From Alphaproteobacteria bacterium (GTDB lineage Bacteria > Pseudomonadota > Alphaproteobacteria > UBA9655), in the NCBI GenBank assembly GCA_017992885.1, contig JAGONT010000018.1, forward strand, positions 1 to 45,596: a stretch of 45,596 nt of DNA, written 5' to 3'. The notes beneath the pieces were generated by a model. The model was not told the origin of the DNA and did no database searches. It saw only the letters and a list, made by a program, of their open reading frames with translations. Shown one piece after another: positions 45,079 through 45,596 of this stretch; within the stretch, counting starts at the first letter, position 1, and the number at the start of each line of letters is the position of its first letter. Both the position numbers and the translations under genes were made by a program.

Positions 45079-45596
45079 TTAAGCAATCTGTTGCAACCAG
45101 TCTTTAACAACTTGAATATGCTCTGGAATCATTAATGAAGGCGCGTGACCACAATGAGGAAGGGTCACAACCTTCGTGTTAGGTTGAAGATAAAGCATTT
45201 TTGTAATGATATCCGGTAACAGCAGATCGGATTGTTCTCCACGGATCACGAGTATGGGGCACTCAATGGCCTGCCAGTATGTTTCAAGATGCAGAGAGGG
45301 GCTGGGCTCATTGATAAAAGCTTGGCCAATAGCTGGATCATAGGCCAGACGAAAATGACCTTGATCATCACGTTTGATGCCATATTGAGTGATATGATTC
45401 CACAATACATCGTCTGTGATGCCAAAAGTGGAAAGAACGGTCTGAAAATAGCTTTTAGCCTCATGAAAGCTTAAAAAAACATGATCGTTGCGTGCATAGG
45501 TTTGTAGCCGTTGTAACGTCATACTGGGAACAATCATGCCCACATCGTTCAAAATCAAACTTTTGATAGGACTGTTCGGTTGAGCCGCTAACATCA
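45079..45596 (-). CDS. Alpha/beta hydrolase, C-terminal part (5' end beyond the right edge)
   Basis: At least 171 residues are readable up to the right edge. The M at the apparent start is internal, since AAQPNSPIKSLILNDVG is the strand after the nucleophile elbow in this family. The stretch has a helical cap and ends with the acid (RGEQSDLLLPDI) and base (LPHCGHAPSLMIPEH) of the catalytic triad; the nucleophile Ser lies outside. It is cytoplasmic and its substrate is unknown. Convergent with tssG, 11 bp apart. Confidence 0.88.
   Translation of the reverse strand, partial: MLAAQPNSPIKSLILNDVGMIVPSMTLQRLQTYARNDHVFLSFHEAKSYFQTVLSTFGITDDVLWNHITQYGIKRDDQGHFRLAYDPAIGQAFINEPSPSLHLETYWQAIECPILVIRGEQSDLLLPDIITKMLYLQPNTKVVTLPHCGHAPSLMIPEHIQVVKDWLQQIA

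Noticed and set aside
1-45596. CRISPR arrays, rRNA genes, complete prophage
   Set aside because: No regularly spaced direct repeats, no rRNA-like sequence and no phage structural genes are visible.

Overview
The window reads as a chromosome segment of an AT-rich alphaproteobacterium, most likely an intracellular or symbiotic lineage such as Holosporales. This placement is inferred from gene content and order; no search was run. Support comes from the alphaproteobacterial families DUF2948 (next to murA) and DUF3035 (next to lspA and a pair of M16 peptidase genes), a propionyl-CoA carboxylase locus with a small 2TM gene between its subunits, type VI secretion baseplate genes, and several exported proteins of unusual design. 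Genes are dense, many overlap by 4 bp, and TTG/GTG starts are frequent.

Layout. 1-2.0 kb: two overlapping minus-strand genes, an exported STAND/NB-ARC-type NTPase (cut by the left edge) and a membrane protein resembling a degenerate histidine kinase. 2.4 kb: tRNA-Tyr with a promoter, then a terminator of the next operon. 2.6-5.6 kb: minus-strand operon of a small unknown protein, proline iminopeptidase, exported FKBP isomerase and CaiB/BaiF CoA-transferase. 5.8-6.6 kb: low-affinity iron permease-like protein and a VOC protein. 6.7-10.6 kb: pccB, a 2TM protein and pccA. 10.7-13.3 kb: secreted GH18 chitinase and a membrane acyltransferase. 13.6-15.9 kb (plus): dcd, murA, DUF2948. 16-18.6 kb (minus): pgk and an exported tandem HIT-domain protein. 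18.8-20.7 kb: a divergent exported protein with two repeats and a possible 2H phosphoesterase-like C-terminus. 20.8-23.5 kb: prfB, with a textbook +1 programmed frameshift, and glmM. 23.8-30.8 kb: surface polysaccharide island (hisH2-hisF2-wbpG acetamidino-sugar module on minus; Wzx flippase, glycosyltransferase and Wzy/O-antigen ligase on plus), followed by gene-poor DNA. 31.2-32.0 kb: DUF1622 and dps. 32.2 kb: a small secreted eight-cysteine protein. 32.6-42.1 kb: a tightly overlapped operon ileS-lspA-DUF3035 lipoprotein-M16-M16-pgi-mutL. 42.3-45.1 kb: tssF-tssG. Right edge: the 3' part of an alpha/beta hydrolase.

How the genes fit together. The housekeeping genes (dcd, murA, prfB, glmM, ileS, lspA, pgi, mutL, pgk) are intact. 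MurA and GlmM supply UDP-sugar and peptidoglycan precursors, and the polysaccharide island presumably decorates the envelope with an amidino sugar. The likely host-interaction layer is a set of exported proteins (STAND NTPase, chitinase, tandem HIT, repeat/2H-like protein, Cys-rich mini-protein) plus the T6SS baseplate pair. The most unusual locus is the divergent pair at 17.2-20.7 kb, in which two exported proteins carry signatures of nucleotide or RNA phosphoester chemistry.
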